A program made the translations under genes and the position numbers. The notes under the pieces are model-generated. The model saw only the letters and a list, made by a program, of their open reading frames with translations, was not told the origin of the DNA and did not search any database. Shown piece after piece: positions 49,539-57,306 of a stretch of 64,000 bases of DNA. Each line of letters starts with the position of its first letter. Position 1 is the first letter of the stretch. Source of the DNA: Gordonia crocea (GTDB lineage Bacteria; Actinomycetota; Actinomycetes; Mycobacteriales; Mycobacteriaceae); contig NZ_BJOU01000001.1 of NCBI RefSeq assembly GCF_009932435.1, forward strand, positions 62,001 to 126,000. Reading direction: 5' to 3'.

Positions 49539-50555
49539 CTAGGAGACCCGGCTGAGTCCGGTGGCGATGAAGGAAGCGGTGGCCTCGGCGGCGCGCTCGG
49601 CGCCCTCGGCACCCGACGATCCACCGAGCAGCGCCCGGTGGGTGATGCCCTCGGCAATCACCCCGAGTTTCAGATTTGCCAGACCCAGGTAGAAGTCCCA
49701 GTCGCCGAGGTCGGCACCGGTCGCCGTCGCATAAGCCTGGGCCATCTCGTCGGCGCTCGGATAGCGATCGCTGGTCCAGGCAGCTTCGAAACCCAACACG
49801 GTCGCAAACACCGGCTGCCGGTAGATGCACATCAGCGCCGCGTCGGTGAGCGGGTCGCCCAGGGCGGCCATCTCCCAGTCGACCACGGCCTTGACCCGTG
49901 CCGGGTCCTCTCGGTCGATGATGGTGTTGTCGACGCGGAAGTCGCCGTGGACGATCGTGCTGCGCGCGTCAGCGGGGACGCGGTCGGTGAGCTTGGCGAC
50001 GAGGCGGTCCACGTCGGGCAGTTCGCGGGTCTTCACCAAACCCCACTGGCGCGCCCACAATTTGACCTGGCGGCCGGCGAATCCCTCCGGGCGGCCGAAG
50101 TCCCCGAGGCCGATGGCGTTGTAGTCGACGGCGTGTAGGTCAGCCAAAGTCTTCACCAGCGCACCGAAGTTGGCGCCGACCTGGTCGTCGGTCCAGACCG
50201 CCAGGTCCTCGACCGATCGGATCACCAGACCGTCGACGAACTCTACGACGGTGCACGGCGCACCGATATGGGTGCCGTCGCGGTCGATGGCCACGGTCGG
50301 CGCGACCGGGACTGCAGTACCTGCCAGCGCCGAGGTCACCGCCCATTCGCGCTCCATGTCGTGCGCGGACGGGGTGAGTCCCCCCATCGGAGGACGGCGC
50401 GCGACCCAATGGTGCTCATCGTCGCGGACATCGAAGGTCAGATTGGATCGGCCGCCACTGATGAGGTCAATCTGCAATTCGCCGACGACGTCGACGCCGT
50501 TGGCAGACAAGAGGTTTCGCAGGTCCTGCCCGTTGAGACCGGGATGATCGGCCAT
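49539..50555 (-). CDS. Phosphotransferase (APH/ACAD10-type kinase)
   Basis: A 338-residue aminoglycoside-phosphotransferase-fold kinase. It shows ISGGRSNLTFDVRD, WVARRPPMGG, the catalytic loop IVHGDFRVDNTIID (about 195-208) and VKAVVDWEMAALGDPLTD. In the ACAD10/11 and Lva-type pathways such kinases phosphorylate 4-hydroxyacyl-CoAs, and a partner acyl-CoA dehydrogenase handles the product. Here that dehydrogenase gene lies 3 bp upstream in the same operon, so the same 4-hydroxy-acid breakdown is the best guess. Confidence 0.82.
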   Translation of the reverse strand: MADHPGLNGQDLRNLLSANGVDVVGELQIDLISGGRSNLTFDVRDDEHHWVARRPPMGGLTPSAHDMEREWAVTSALAGTAVPVAPTVAIDRDGTHIGAPCTVVEFVDGLVIRSVEDLAVWTDDQVGANFGALVKTLADLHAVDYNAIGLGDFGRPEGFAGRQVKLWARQWGLVKTRELPDVDRLVAKLTDRVPADARSTIVHGDFRVDNTIIDREDPARVKAVVDWEMAALGDPLTDAALMCIYRQPVFATVLGFEAAWTSDRYPSADEMAQAYATATGADLGDWDFYLGLANLKLGVIAEGITHRALLGGSSGAEGAERAAEATASFIATGLSRVS

Positions 50556-50558
50556 CGG

Positions 50559-51770
50559 TCAGCCTTTCCGCTCAGCGGCTTTGCGGGCCCGGCCGACCGC
50601 GCGCTTGGCGATCGCCCACCGGTGCACCTCGGAGGGCCCGTCGTAGATCCGGAACGGGCGGAGCTCATTGGCCAGCCGTGCCAGCGGCAGATCGGCGGAG
50701 ACGCCCAGGCCACCACACATCTGGATCGACCGGTCGACGATTCGCGAGAAGGCCTCGGCGCCATAGGTCTTGGCGATCGACGTGGAATCGGACGCATGCT
50801 CGCCCTGGTCGAGCTCGTAGCAAGCGCGGGCGAGTAGCGCTTGGGTTGCCGCCAAGTCGATCTCGTTGTCGGCGATCAGCTGTTGGATCATGCCGAGGTC
50901 GGCGAGCTTGCCGCCGAAGCCGTCGCGCTCGCGCACGTAGTCGACAGCGACGCGATGCGCACGTTGTGCCGATCCCAGCCAGCGCATGACATGGGTCATC
51001 CGCGCCGGGCCGAGGCGGACCTGGGCGTAGCGGTATCCCTCGTCGACCTCGCCGAGGACGTCTTCGTCGGGGACGAAGACGTCGGTGAAGGTCATCTCGC
51101 AGTGCCCGCCGATCATCGCCTTGTCGATGGTTTCCACGTGTCGGTCCACCGAGATCCCGGCAGTGCCGCCGGGCGCAAGGAACATGGTGGCGCCACCGCG
51201 GTCGCCGACCCCTCCCGCCGTCCGGGCCATGATGATGAAGAACCCGGCCCCCTCGGCGCCGGTGATGAAGCGTTTGCGCCCGTTGATGCGCCACCCGCCG
51301 CCGACGCGGGTCGCCGTCGTGGAGAGCTGATTTGGATCGGCACCGGCGCCGCTAGGCGCGGGCTCGGTCATCGCGAAGGCGCTGCGGACCTCGCCGGTCG
51401 CAAGCGGCCCGAGGTACTTGTCGCGCTGGGCGTCGCTCGCGATGTGGGCGAGCATGTGGACATTGCCCTCGTCGGGGGCACCGATGTGCAGGGCGGCCGG
51501 CCCAAAGGTCGACAGGCCGGCGGCGGAGAAGACCGGCGAGCGGTCCGACATGCTCAACCCGAGCCCGCCGTACTCGACCGGGGCGTGCGGGGCGAAGACC
51601 CCGGCCGCCTTGGCCTTGGCGTTGAGCTCGCGCCGCAGATCGTCGCCGCCGGCGGCGGTGATGTCACCGGCGAATTCCTCCTCGACGGGCAGGACGTGCG
51701 CCGCGATGAAGGCCTCGGTGCGGGCAACGAGGTCGAGCACCTCGGCTGAATAGGACAGGTCGACCGGCAT
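50559..51770 (-). CDS. Acyl-CoA dehydrogenase (ACAD10/11-like partner)
   Basis: A 403-residue flavoprotein. An all-helical N-terminal domain is followed by FAMTEPAPSGAGADPNQLST (FAD/substrate strand, about 135-155), RWRINGRKRFITGA-like WRINGRKRFITGA, and the C-terminal helical domain with QMCGGLGVSADLPLARLANELRPFRIYDGPSEVHR. It is first in a two-gene operon with the phosphotransferase. A perfect palindrome lies 19 bp before its ATG. Confidence 0.88.
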   Translation of the reverse strand: MPVDLSYSAEVLDLVARTEAFIAAHVLPVEEEFAGDITAAGGDDLRRELNAKAKAAGVFAPHAPVEYGGLGLSMSDRSPVFSAAGLSTFGPAALHIGAPDEGNVHMLAHIASDAQRDKYLGPLATGEVRSAFAMTEPAPSGAGADPNQLSTTATRVGGGWRINGRKRFITGAEGAGFFIIMARTAGGVGDRGGATMFLAPGGTAGISVDRHVETIDKAMIGGHCEMTFTDVFVPDEDVLGEVDEGYRYAQVRLGPARMTHVMRWLGSAQRAHRVAVDYVRERDGFGGKLADLGMIQQLIADNEIDLAATQALLARACYELDQGEHASDSTSIAKTYGAEAFSRIVDRSIQMCGGLGVSADLPLARLANELRPFRIYDGPSEVHRWAIAKRAVGRARKAAERKG

Positions 51771-51789
51771 TGATTCACTCCACTTCGTT

Positions 51790-51807
51790 ACCGAGCGGTC
51801 GCTCGGT
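51790..51807. promoter_or_regulatory. Perfect palindrome before the dehydrogenase/kinase operon
   Basis: ACCGAGCG-GT-CGCTCGGT has 8-bp perfect arms and lies 19 bp upstream of the dehydrogenase ATG. It resembles TetR-family operators of actinobacterial acyl-CoA metabolism in form. No regulator gene is adjacent, so it would be controlled in trans. Confidence 0.6.
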
Positions 51808-51854
51808 CATCGTCACCATAGGCGTCCTTGAGGTAGTGGTCAAGGCCGGTGCAT

Positions 51855-51882
51855 CACGGGCAACGCGCCACGGGCAACGCGC
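51855..51882. repeat. Perfect 14-bp tandem repeat
   Basis: CACGGGCAACGCGC occurs twice in direct contact. It lies between the palindrome at 51790 and the terminator at 51885. Purpose unknown. Confidence 0.85.
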
Positions 51883-51884
51883 GA

Positions 51885-51914
51885 TGGCCCCGACACCGTT
51901 GGGTGCCGGGGCCA
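51885..51914 (-). terminator. Terminator of the 51931 gene
   Basis: A 13-bp stem with one mismatch (TGGCCCCGACACC against GGTGCCGGGGCCA) and loop GTTG, 16 bp past the stop of the minus-strand secreted-protein gene. Confidence 0.65.
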
Positions 51915-51930
51915 GAGCGCGGGTCGCAAA

Positions 51931-52515
51931 TCAGTTACTGCTGCCCATGTCGTAGAGGAACTGGTCCAGCGGCGACCGCTGCGACGGCGGCGGCGTCGGG
52001 TTGTGCTGAATCTTCAATGGCTTGTATTGCACCTTCTTGGGCGGCTTCGGTGCCGGCGGCGGTGGCGGGGCCGGCTGTGCTGGCTTGGGAACCAGAATCG
52101 TCTTGGTGAACTGGTAGTGGTACTTCGGCGCGCCCGGATTGCCGAACGGGGTGGGGAAGCTGTTGTCCGCATTCGACATGCAGTCAAACGAGGCTTCCGT
52201 AAGGCCGTAGGTCACCAGGGTGAGGACCCCAGCGCTTTCGGTCCCTTTGAGGAGTTGGAATTTGCCGGATTCCTTCTTTGCCGGGTCATCCTTGTTCACC
52301 GTCCAGATGCCACAGTTCAACCCCCGGTCCAGCGTGTTGACGGCCTTGAAACGCACATGCCCGTCGGTATGGCCCGTGATCGTGATCTGAAAGCCCCCGT
52401 TCGTGCTCTTGAAGACGTAGCCCGTCGACGTCGCCGAGGCCCCACCAGCCGCCAGGGCCGACGCGGTCAGGGCGAGAGCCGCCACGGCGCCCGTCATAGT
52501 TGCTATCCGTAACAT
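51931..52515 (-). CDS. Secreted protein with Pro-rich tail
   Basis: 194 residues with a signal peptide (LRIATMTGAVAALALTASALAAGGASA), a beta-rich mature domain (STNGGFQITITGHTDGHVRFKAVNTLD) with two Cys (NCGIW, DCMSN), and a Pro/Lys-rich tail (PAPPPPPAPKPPKKV). No family recognised. ATG 52515 has GAGGAG upstream, and the longer frame to 52623 would bury the signal. Expressed from a dyad promoter. Confidence 0.65.
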   Translation of the reverse strand: MLRIATMTGAVAALALTASALAAGGASATSTGYVFKSTNGGFQITITGHTDGHVRFKAVNTLDRGLNCGIWTVNKDDPAKKESGKFQLLKGTESAGVLTLVTYGLTEASFDCMSNADNSFPTPFGNPGAPKYHYQFTKTILVPKPAQPAPPPPPAPKPPKKVQYKPLKIQHNPTPPPSQRSPLDQFLYDMGSSN

Positions 52516-52564
52516 TTCGATCTCCTCTGTTGCCGACACTGTCGGGAAATGGTTGGCAACGGCC

Positions 52565-52610
52565 ACGCTAGGATCCCCCCGCGACGACGGCGCGAGTAGT
52601 TGACTACTCG
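52565..52610 (-). promoter_or_regulatory. Dyad promoter, copy 3 (51931 gene; perhaps globin)
   Basis: Perfect repeat CGAGTAG-TTGA-CTACTCG (52593-52610). In minus direction exactly 23 nt separate CTACTC from TAGCGT (52570-52565), the same hexamer and spacing as at 36157. The start codon is 49 bp on. Because the dyad is symmetric it could also serve the divergent globin gene, although no exact -10 lies 23 nt away on that side. Confidence 0.7.
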
Positions 52611-52718
52611 AATTCACACCCAACGATGTTTCCGATATGAGACCGGCGTGCGGAGTCGGTTACCGAGGTTTAGCGGCCGGGAAATCGTGGCGTCACCGCC
52701 CCACTGGATCGTTGGTCC

Positions 52719-53135
52719 ATGAACAAAGATCTTCTCCACCACAGCCTCACCCTCGTCGACCTGCCCGATGACGGTCTGACCGCCCGCTTCTACGACATCC
52801 TCTTCGACCGCTACCCGCAGGTGAAGCCGATGTTCTCCCGCAACACCCGCCAGCAGGCCTCCATGCTGCGCTCGGCCATCGTCTCCGTCGTCGATCATCT
52901 CGACGATGCTGATTGGCTCGCCACGACGCTCGGGACCCTCGGGGCCCGACATGCAGGTATGGGGGTCACCGAGCCGATGTATGGCGCGGTTGCCGAATGT
53001 ATGGTCGCGGCGATGACTGAGATCGGCGGAGACCAGTGGACTCCCGAGATGTCAGAGGAATGGACCGCGGCCCTCGGCGCCGTCGCCTCGATGATGCTCG
53101 CGGGCTACCCGGCGGGTGAAACCGGCGCCGCCTGA
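52719..53135 (+). CDS. Single-domain globin
   Basis: A 138-residue haem protein of the flavohaemoglobin-like globin group without reductase. FYDILFDRYPQVKPMF gives the CD-corner Phe, RQQASML the distal helix and LGARHAGMGV the proximal His (about 76). Candidate roles are oxygen or nitric-oxide handling. It lies between two genes for small secreted proteins that share the dyad promoter. Confidence 0.8.
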   Translation: MNKDLLHHSLTLVDLPDDGLTARFYDILFDRYPQVKPMFSRNTRQQASMLRSAIVSVVDHLDDADWLATTLGTLGARHAGMGVTEPMYGAVAECMVAAMTEIGGDQWTPEMSEEWTAALGAVASMMLAGYPAGETGAA

Positions 53136-53177
53136 CGGGGCTTCGCAGCGAGTCGGCGGCCAGGCCTTTCACACGTC

Positions 53178-53222
53178 GAGTAGTGGACCACTCTAGAGCG
53201 CCCCCGCCCGGGCGCGCAGGCT
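53178..53222 (+). promoter_or_regulatory. Dyad promoter, copy 4 (53269 gene)
   Basis: GAGTAG-TGGA-CCACTC (53178-53193), one base off the perfect dyad, then exactly 23 nt to CAGGCT (53217-53222), a weak -10. The ATG is about 47 bp downstream. Confidence 0.6.
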
Positions 53223-53268
53223 GGCGATGACCCGACAACCAGGGTCAGACCCGAAGGAGAAGTCAGCC

Positions 53269-53649
53269 ATGTCCACCCCTCGCACTGTGCTCGTCGCCTT
53301 GGCCAGCACCATCACTGTCGCCGGTAGTGTCTTCACGGCCGGCCAATCACTCGCCGCGGGCGCTCCGACCCTCTCCATCAGAACAGCTGGGACTGGATGG
53401 CTGCTCCATATCAACACCAGCGGCAACACTGGTTGCGGGCTGATCTCCGGCGCTTCCTCTTCGGGGATCGCTGCCGGTTGGGAAGGGGACTATCCAGTTT
53501 CCGGCTCGCTGGCGCCGGGACAACATCGCATACAGGTGGTGTGTCCATCCGGCAAGAGCGCCAAGCTCACTCTTTTTGCCCCCCGCAGCCCAATCAACGA
53601 TCTGCGCACGCAGTTCAGCAACAGCACCCAGGGCATGTTCGGCTCGTAG
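53269..53649 (+). CDS. Small secreted protein
   Basis: 126 residues with a signal peptide (STPRTVLVALASTITVAGSVFTAGQSLA-AG). The mature domain of about 97 residues has two Cys (NTGCGLISG and QVVCPSGK) and looks beta-rich, ending FSNSTQGMFGS. No family recognised. GAAGGAG precedes ATG 53269; the frame upstream to 53227 is not used. Confidence 0.65.
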   Translation: MSTPRTVLVALASTITVAGSVFTAGQSLAAGAPTLSIRTAGTGWLLHINTSGNTGCGLISGASSSGIAAGWEGDYPVSGSLAPGQHRIQVVCPSGKSAKLTLFAPRSPINDLRTQFSNSTQGMFGS

Positions 53650-53689
53650 GCCGTTCCTGCCGCCGTCAAGCCCGGCGACACCGCGGGCC

Positions 53690-54898
53690 TCAGATGACCC
53701 CGTCGGCCCGCAGCCTGCCCAGCTCGGCATCCGAGAGCCCCAACACCGAGGCCAACACCTCGTCGGTATCGGAGCCCAATTCCCGGGCCGGCGCCACCCC
53801 GGCGTACTCGTTGTCGACACGGATCGGAGCATGCGCCGAGACCACCGCCCCGATGCCGGGTTGGTCGAGTTCGGCCAGCACCGGCGCCGACGCGGGGTCC
53901 GCGCGAACCGCGTCGACAAACTCCGCCATCGAGCGGTAAGGGCCCCAGAGCACCCCTCCGGCGTCCAGCGCCCGGTGCACCTGCTGAGCCGGCCGCGCCT
54001 GGAACCAGGGACGCAGCACCGCCGCAATGGCCTCGCGGTGGACATACCTTCCCTCGTCGGTGCTGAAATCCGCAGCCAGGGACTCGGCCAACGCCGCGCA
54101 AGCCGCTGCGGTCCCGGTGGTCTCGACCAGATTGCGCCACTGTCGCGGGGTCAGCGCCACCACGTACACCCGACCGCCGTCGGAGGTGAGGGCGTCCACA
54201 CCGAAACTGCCGTACAGATAGTTCCCGTGGCGCGCCCGATCCCCGCGCTGGACCACCTCGGTCAGCCAGCCCAGATTGGCCACCCCAGCCGCGGCGACGT
54301 CGGCGAGTGCGACGTCGATCTTCGACCCCGCACCGGTCCGCAGGCGCCGGTAGACCGCCGACAGCAGGGCCGTCGTCACGCTCTGCCCGGCGATGAGATC
54401 CCAGGCCGGCAACACATGGTTGACCGGTCCGGCGTCGGGCGGCCCGGTGAGTTCGGGCACGCCGACCGCGGCATTCACCGTGTAGTCCACCGCTCCCCGA
54501 CCGTCGGCATGTCCCTCGACGTGCACCGTGATCATGTCGGCCCGACGATCCGCCAGCGCCTCGTGCGACAACCACCGACGCCCGACGTTGTTGTCCACGA
54601 AGATCCCCGCGTCGGGCCCGGGCGCGGTGGCCAGTGCCACCACCAACTCTTGACCGGCCGGACTGCGCACGTCCACGGCAATCGACCGCTTCCCGCGGTT
54701 GAGCGAGGTCCAGTAGAGGCTGTGCTCGGATCCGGTATCTACCGGCCACCGCCGGTAGTCGGAGTTGCCGCCCAGCGGGTCGATCCGGATAACCTCGGCG
54801 CCCAGCTGGGCAAGGGTCATCCCCGCCGACGGGCCAGCCACAAAACTGGCGAACTCGACGACCCGCAGGCCATCGAGCGGTAGTGGTGACGCCGACAT
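53690..54898 (-). CDS. Family III CoA-transferase (CaiB/BaiF type) 1
   Basis: 402 residues. It has the start LDGLRVVEFASFVAGPSAGMTLAQLGAEVIRIDP, the segment SLNRGKRSIAVDVRSPAGQELV and PAWDLIAGQSVTTALLSAVYRRLRTGAGSKIDVAL, which contains the catalytic Asp region. Such enzymes move CoA between carboxylic acids; two further paralogues lie within 6 kb. It is last in the minus-strand run thiolase, CoA-transferase 2, CoA-transferase 1, 35 bp after the previous gene. Confidence 0.85.
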   Translation of the reverse strand: MSASPLPLDGLRVVEFASFVAGPSAGMTLAQLGAEVIRIDPLGGNSDYRRWPVDTGSEHSLYWTSLNRGKRSIAVDVRSPAGQELVVALATAPGPDAGIFVDNNVGRRWLSHEALADRRADMITVHVEGHADGRGAVDYTVNAAVGVPELTGPPDAGPVNHVLPAWDLIAGQSVTTALLSAVYRRLRTGAGSKIDVALADVAAAGVANLGWLTEVVQRGDRARHGNYLYGSFGVDALTSDGGRVYVVALTPRQWRNLVETTGTAAACAALAESLAADFSTDEGRYVHREAIAAVLRPWFQARPAQQVHRALDAGGVLWGPYRSMAEFVDAVRADPASAPVLAELDQPGIGAVVSAHAPIRVDNEYAGVAPARELGSDTDEVLASVLGLSDAELGRLRADGVI

Positions 54899-54933
54899 GG
54901 TGAGGCCTCTTCTCTCGGTGGGCGGAATGACGC

Positions 54934-56082
54934 TCAGGGCTGACCGAATTCGGCGCGTAAACGCTCGGTGTCCGCACCAAGTGCGGGCACCTCGCCGTTG
55001 ACGACATCCCAGTGCCGTGCCAGCGCCGGTGGTTTGAGAGCCGGGACCGGACCGGCCGGAGTACCAACATCACGCCAGCGCCCGCGCGCACGCAGCTGCG
55101 GGTGCTCGACCAGGTCGGCGACCCCGTTGAGGCGGGCGTTGCCGATCCCGGCTCCGTCGGCCGCCGCCTGGATCTGGGCCAGCGTGCGCGTCGAACACCA
55201 GTCGCCCAGCACCCCGTCGAGCTCGTCGCGGTGACAGATCCGGTCGCCGTTGTGCGCGAGCCGCGGGTCCTCGGCGAGGTCAGGTCGCGCCAGCATCGCG
55301 CACAGCCGTTGCCACTCCCGGTCATTCGTCGTGCCGAGCACCGCGGTCTGGCCGTCGGCGGTCGGATACGCACCATAGGGCGCCACCATCGCCGACCCCA
55401 TGCCGACCGGCTCGGGCGCAACGTCGGTGTGGATCGTCTGGTTCAGGGCGAACCCCATGAATTCGGCGACCACGTCGAGCATCGCCACCTCGATGACCCC
55501 CCCGCGGCCGGTGCGCTCCCGCTCGTACAGGGCGGCGAGCACGGTCGAGTACACATACAACGCGGTGCCGACGTCGGCGACGGGGATGCCCGACTTGGCG
55601 GGGTGCCCGGTGGTGCCGGTGATCGAACACGACCCACCCTCGGATTGGACCAGCAGGTCGTAGGCACGGCGGTGGTCGTAAGGTCCACCCTTCCCGTACC
55701 CGGAGATGTCGGCGACGATCAGCCGGGGATAGGCACGTGCCACCTCGTCGACGCCCAACCCCAGGCGATCCAGCGCGCCCGGGGCGAGATTGGCGACGAA
55801 GACGTCGGCCGCACCGAGCAGTCGGTCGAACAGGGCGCGGTCGGCCGCGGTCGTGAGGTCGAGCGCCGCGGACTCCTTGCCGTGGTTGAGCCAGACGAAG
55901 TGTGCCGCCATCCCGCGGACCGTCGAATCGTAGTGACGGGTGGTGTCACCCTGCCCGGGTTGCTCGACCTTGATGACCCGGGCGCCGAGGTCGGCGAGAT
56001 GTCGAGTCGCCAGCGGTGCGGCGATCGCCTGTTCAACCGCGACGACGGTGATGCCCTCGAGCGGGCGCGCCAGCTCAGCCAT
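54934..56082 (-). CDS. Family III CoA-transferase 2
   Basis: 382 residues: LEGITVVAVEQAIAAPLATRHLADLGARVIKVEQP, FVWLNHGKESAALDLTT, DISGYGKGGPYDHRRAYDLLVQSE, and the catalytic Asp segment IPVADVGTALYVYSTVLAALYERERTGRGG. ATG 56082 overlaps the thiolase stop by 8 bp, so both are cotranslated. The two CoA-transferases in a row may form a heteromer or act on successive intermediates. Confidence 0.87.
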   Translation of the reverse strand: MAELARPLEGITVVAVEQAIAAPLATRHLADLGARVIKVEQPGQGDTTRHYDSTVRGMAAHFVWLNHGKESAALDLTTAADRALFDRLLGAADVFVANLAPGALDRLGLGVDEVARAYPRLIVADISGYGKGGPYDHRRAYDLLVQSEGGSCSITGTTGHPAKSGIPVADVGTALYVYSTVLAALYERERTGRGGVIEVAMLDVVAEFMGFALNQTIHTDVAPEPVGMGSAMVAPYGAYPTADGQTAVLGTTNDREWQRLCAMLARPDLAEDPRLAHNGDRICHRDELDGVLGDWCSTRTLAQIQAAADGAGIGNARLNGVADLVEHPQLRARGRWRDVGTPAGPVPALKPPALARHWDVVNGEVPALGADTERLRAEFGQP

Positions 56083-57289
56083 CGATCCGCTCGAAGACTG
56101 CGGCAATGCCCTGCCCGCCGCCGATGCACATCGTCTCCAGCGCATAACGCCCGCCGCGGCGGTCCAGCTCGCGCAGCATCGTCGCGAGGATGCGCACGCC
56201 GGTGGCGCCTACAGGGTGGCCCAGCGAGATGCCGGAGCCGTGGACGTTGATGCGATCGAAGTCGTCGGCGCCCAGCCCCCAGGCGGTGGTGCAGGCGAGG
56301 ACTTGGGCGGCAAAGGCCTCGTTCAGCTCGATCAGATCCAGATCGGCCAGCCCCAGCCCAGCCCGGTCCAGCGCGGTGTTCGTTGCGGGTACCGGACCGA
56401 TGCCCATCCGCGCCGGTTCGACGCCGGCCACCGCCCAGGTGACCAGACGGGCCAACGGCCGCAGACCCAACCGTGCCGCCTCCGCCATGGTCGTGACGAT
56501 GCAGACCGCGGCACCGTCGTTTTGCCCGCTGGCGGTCCCGGCCGTCACCGTGGCCTCCGGGTCGACCTTGCGCCGCACCGGCGACAGCGCCGCCAACGCC
56601 TCAAGCGAAATGTCTGGGCGCGGGTGTTCGTCGCGGTCAAGACTCTCCTCGCCCTTGCGGGTGGCCACCGTGACTGGCACGATTTCGTCGACGAAGACTC
56701 CCGCTTCCTGCGCGGCCACGGCACGGCGGTGTGAGGTGTAGGCGAGGTGGTCTTGGGCCTCACGGCTGATGCCGTACTCGGCGCGCAGGTTCTCCGCTGT
56801 TTCCAGCATCCCGCCGTCGACCGGGTGGAACTTGCCGCCAGCAGTGATCCGTCCCCGGTTGATCCGGTCGGCCAGCTGCGTGTCGGCACCGCGAAGCCCG
56901 AACCGCAGCCCCAGTGCATAGTGCTCGGCCTGGCTCATGCTCTCCGCGCCGCCAGCCAGAACCAAGTCGCAGATCCCAGTCTGCACCCGCATCGCGGCGT
57001 CGACCACCGCCTGCAAGCCGGAACCGCACCGGCGGTCGACCTGCATCCCGGGCACGGTGACGTCGAGGCCGGCATCGAGGACGGCGACGCGCCCGATCGC
57101 CGGCGCCTCGCCATTCGGGTAGCACTGGCCGAAGACCGCATCGTCGATGTCGGCGCCGGTGATCCCGGTGCGGGCAACGAGTTCAGCGACCACCGCCGAT
57201 GCAAGATCGGCGGCCGGGACACTGGCGAGCATGCCGCCGTACCGGCCGACCGGGGTTCGGATCGGTTCACAGATCACTGCATCGCGCAT
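56075..57289 (-). CDS. Acetyl-CoA acetyltransferase / thiolase
   Basis: 404 residues. The nucleophile is in VDRRCGSGLQAV (about 88); the others are ELNEAFAAQVL, NVHGSGISLGHPVGATG and CIGGGQG. It is first of the minus-strand run with two CoA-transferases. Only 17 bp separate its ATG from the divergent dehydrogenase ATG, so its promoter must lie in or next to that gene. A step of fatty-acid or branched-acid breakdown is likely. Confidence 0.9.
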   Translation of the reverse strand: MRDAVICEPIRTPVGRYGGMLASVPAADLASAVVAELVARTGITGADIDDAVFGQCYPNGEAPAIGRVAVLDAGLDVTVPGMQVDRRCGSGLQAVVDAAMRVQTGICDLVLAGGAESMSQAEHYALGLRFGLRGADTQLADRINRGRITAGGKFHPVDGGMLETAENLRAEYGISREAQDHLAYTSHRRAVAAQEAGVFVDEIVPVTVATRKGEESLDRDEHPRPDISLEALAALSPVRRKVDPEATVTAGTASGQNDGAAVCIVTTMAEAARLGLRPLARLVTWAVAGVEPARMGIGPVPATNTALDRAGLGLADLDLIELNEAFAAQVLACTTAWGLGADDFDRINVHGSGISLGHPVGATGVRILATMLRELDRRGGRYALETMCIGGGQGIAAVFERIDG

Positions 57290-57292
57290 GCA

Positions 57293-57306
57293 TTAGTTTC
57301 TAACCC
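57293..57306 (+). promoter_or_regulatory. Leaderless promoter and mini-palindrome before acyl-CoA dehydrogenase
   Basis: TAGTTT (57294-57299) is a TANNNT hexamer exactly seven bases before ATG 57307. It is embedded in TTAG-TTT-CTAA (57293-57303), so a repressor could sit directly on the -10. Confidence 0.5.

Noticed and set aside
51855..51882. Tandem 14-mer as a regulator array
   Set aside because: Only two copies, no symmetry and no relation to a promoter element; kept only as a repeat.
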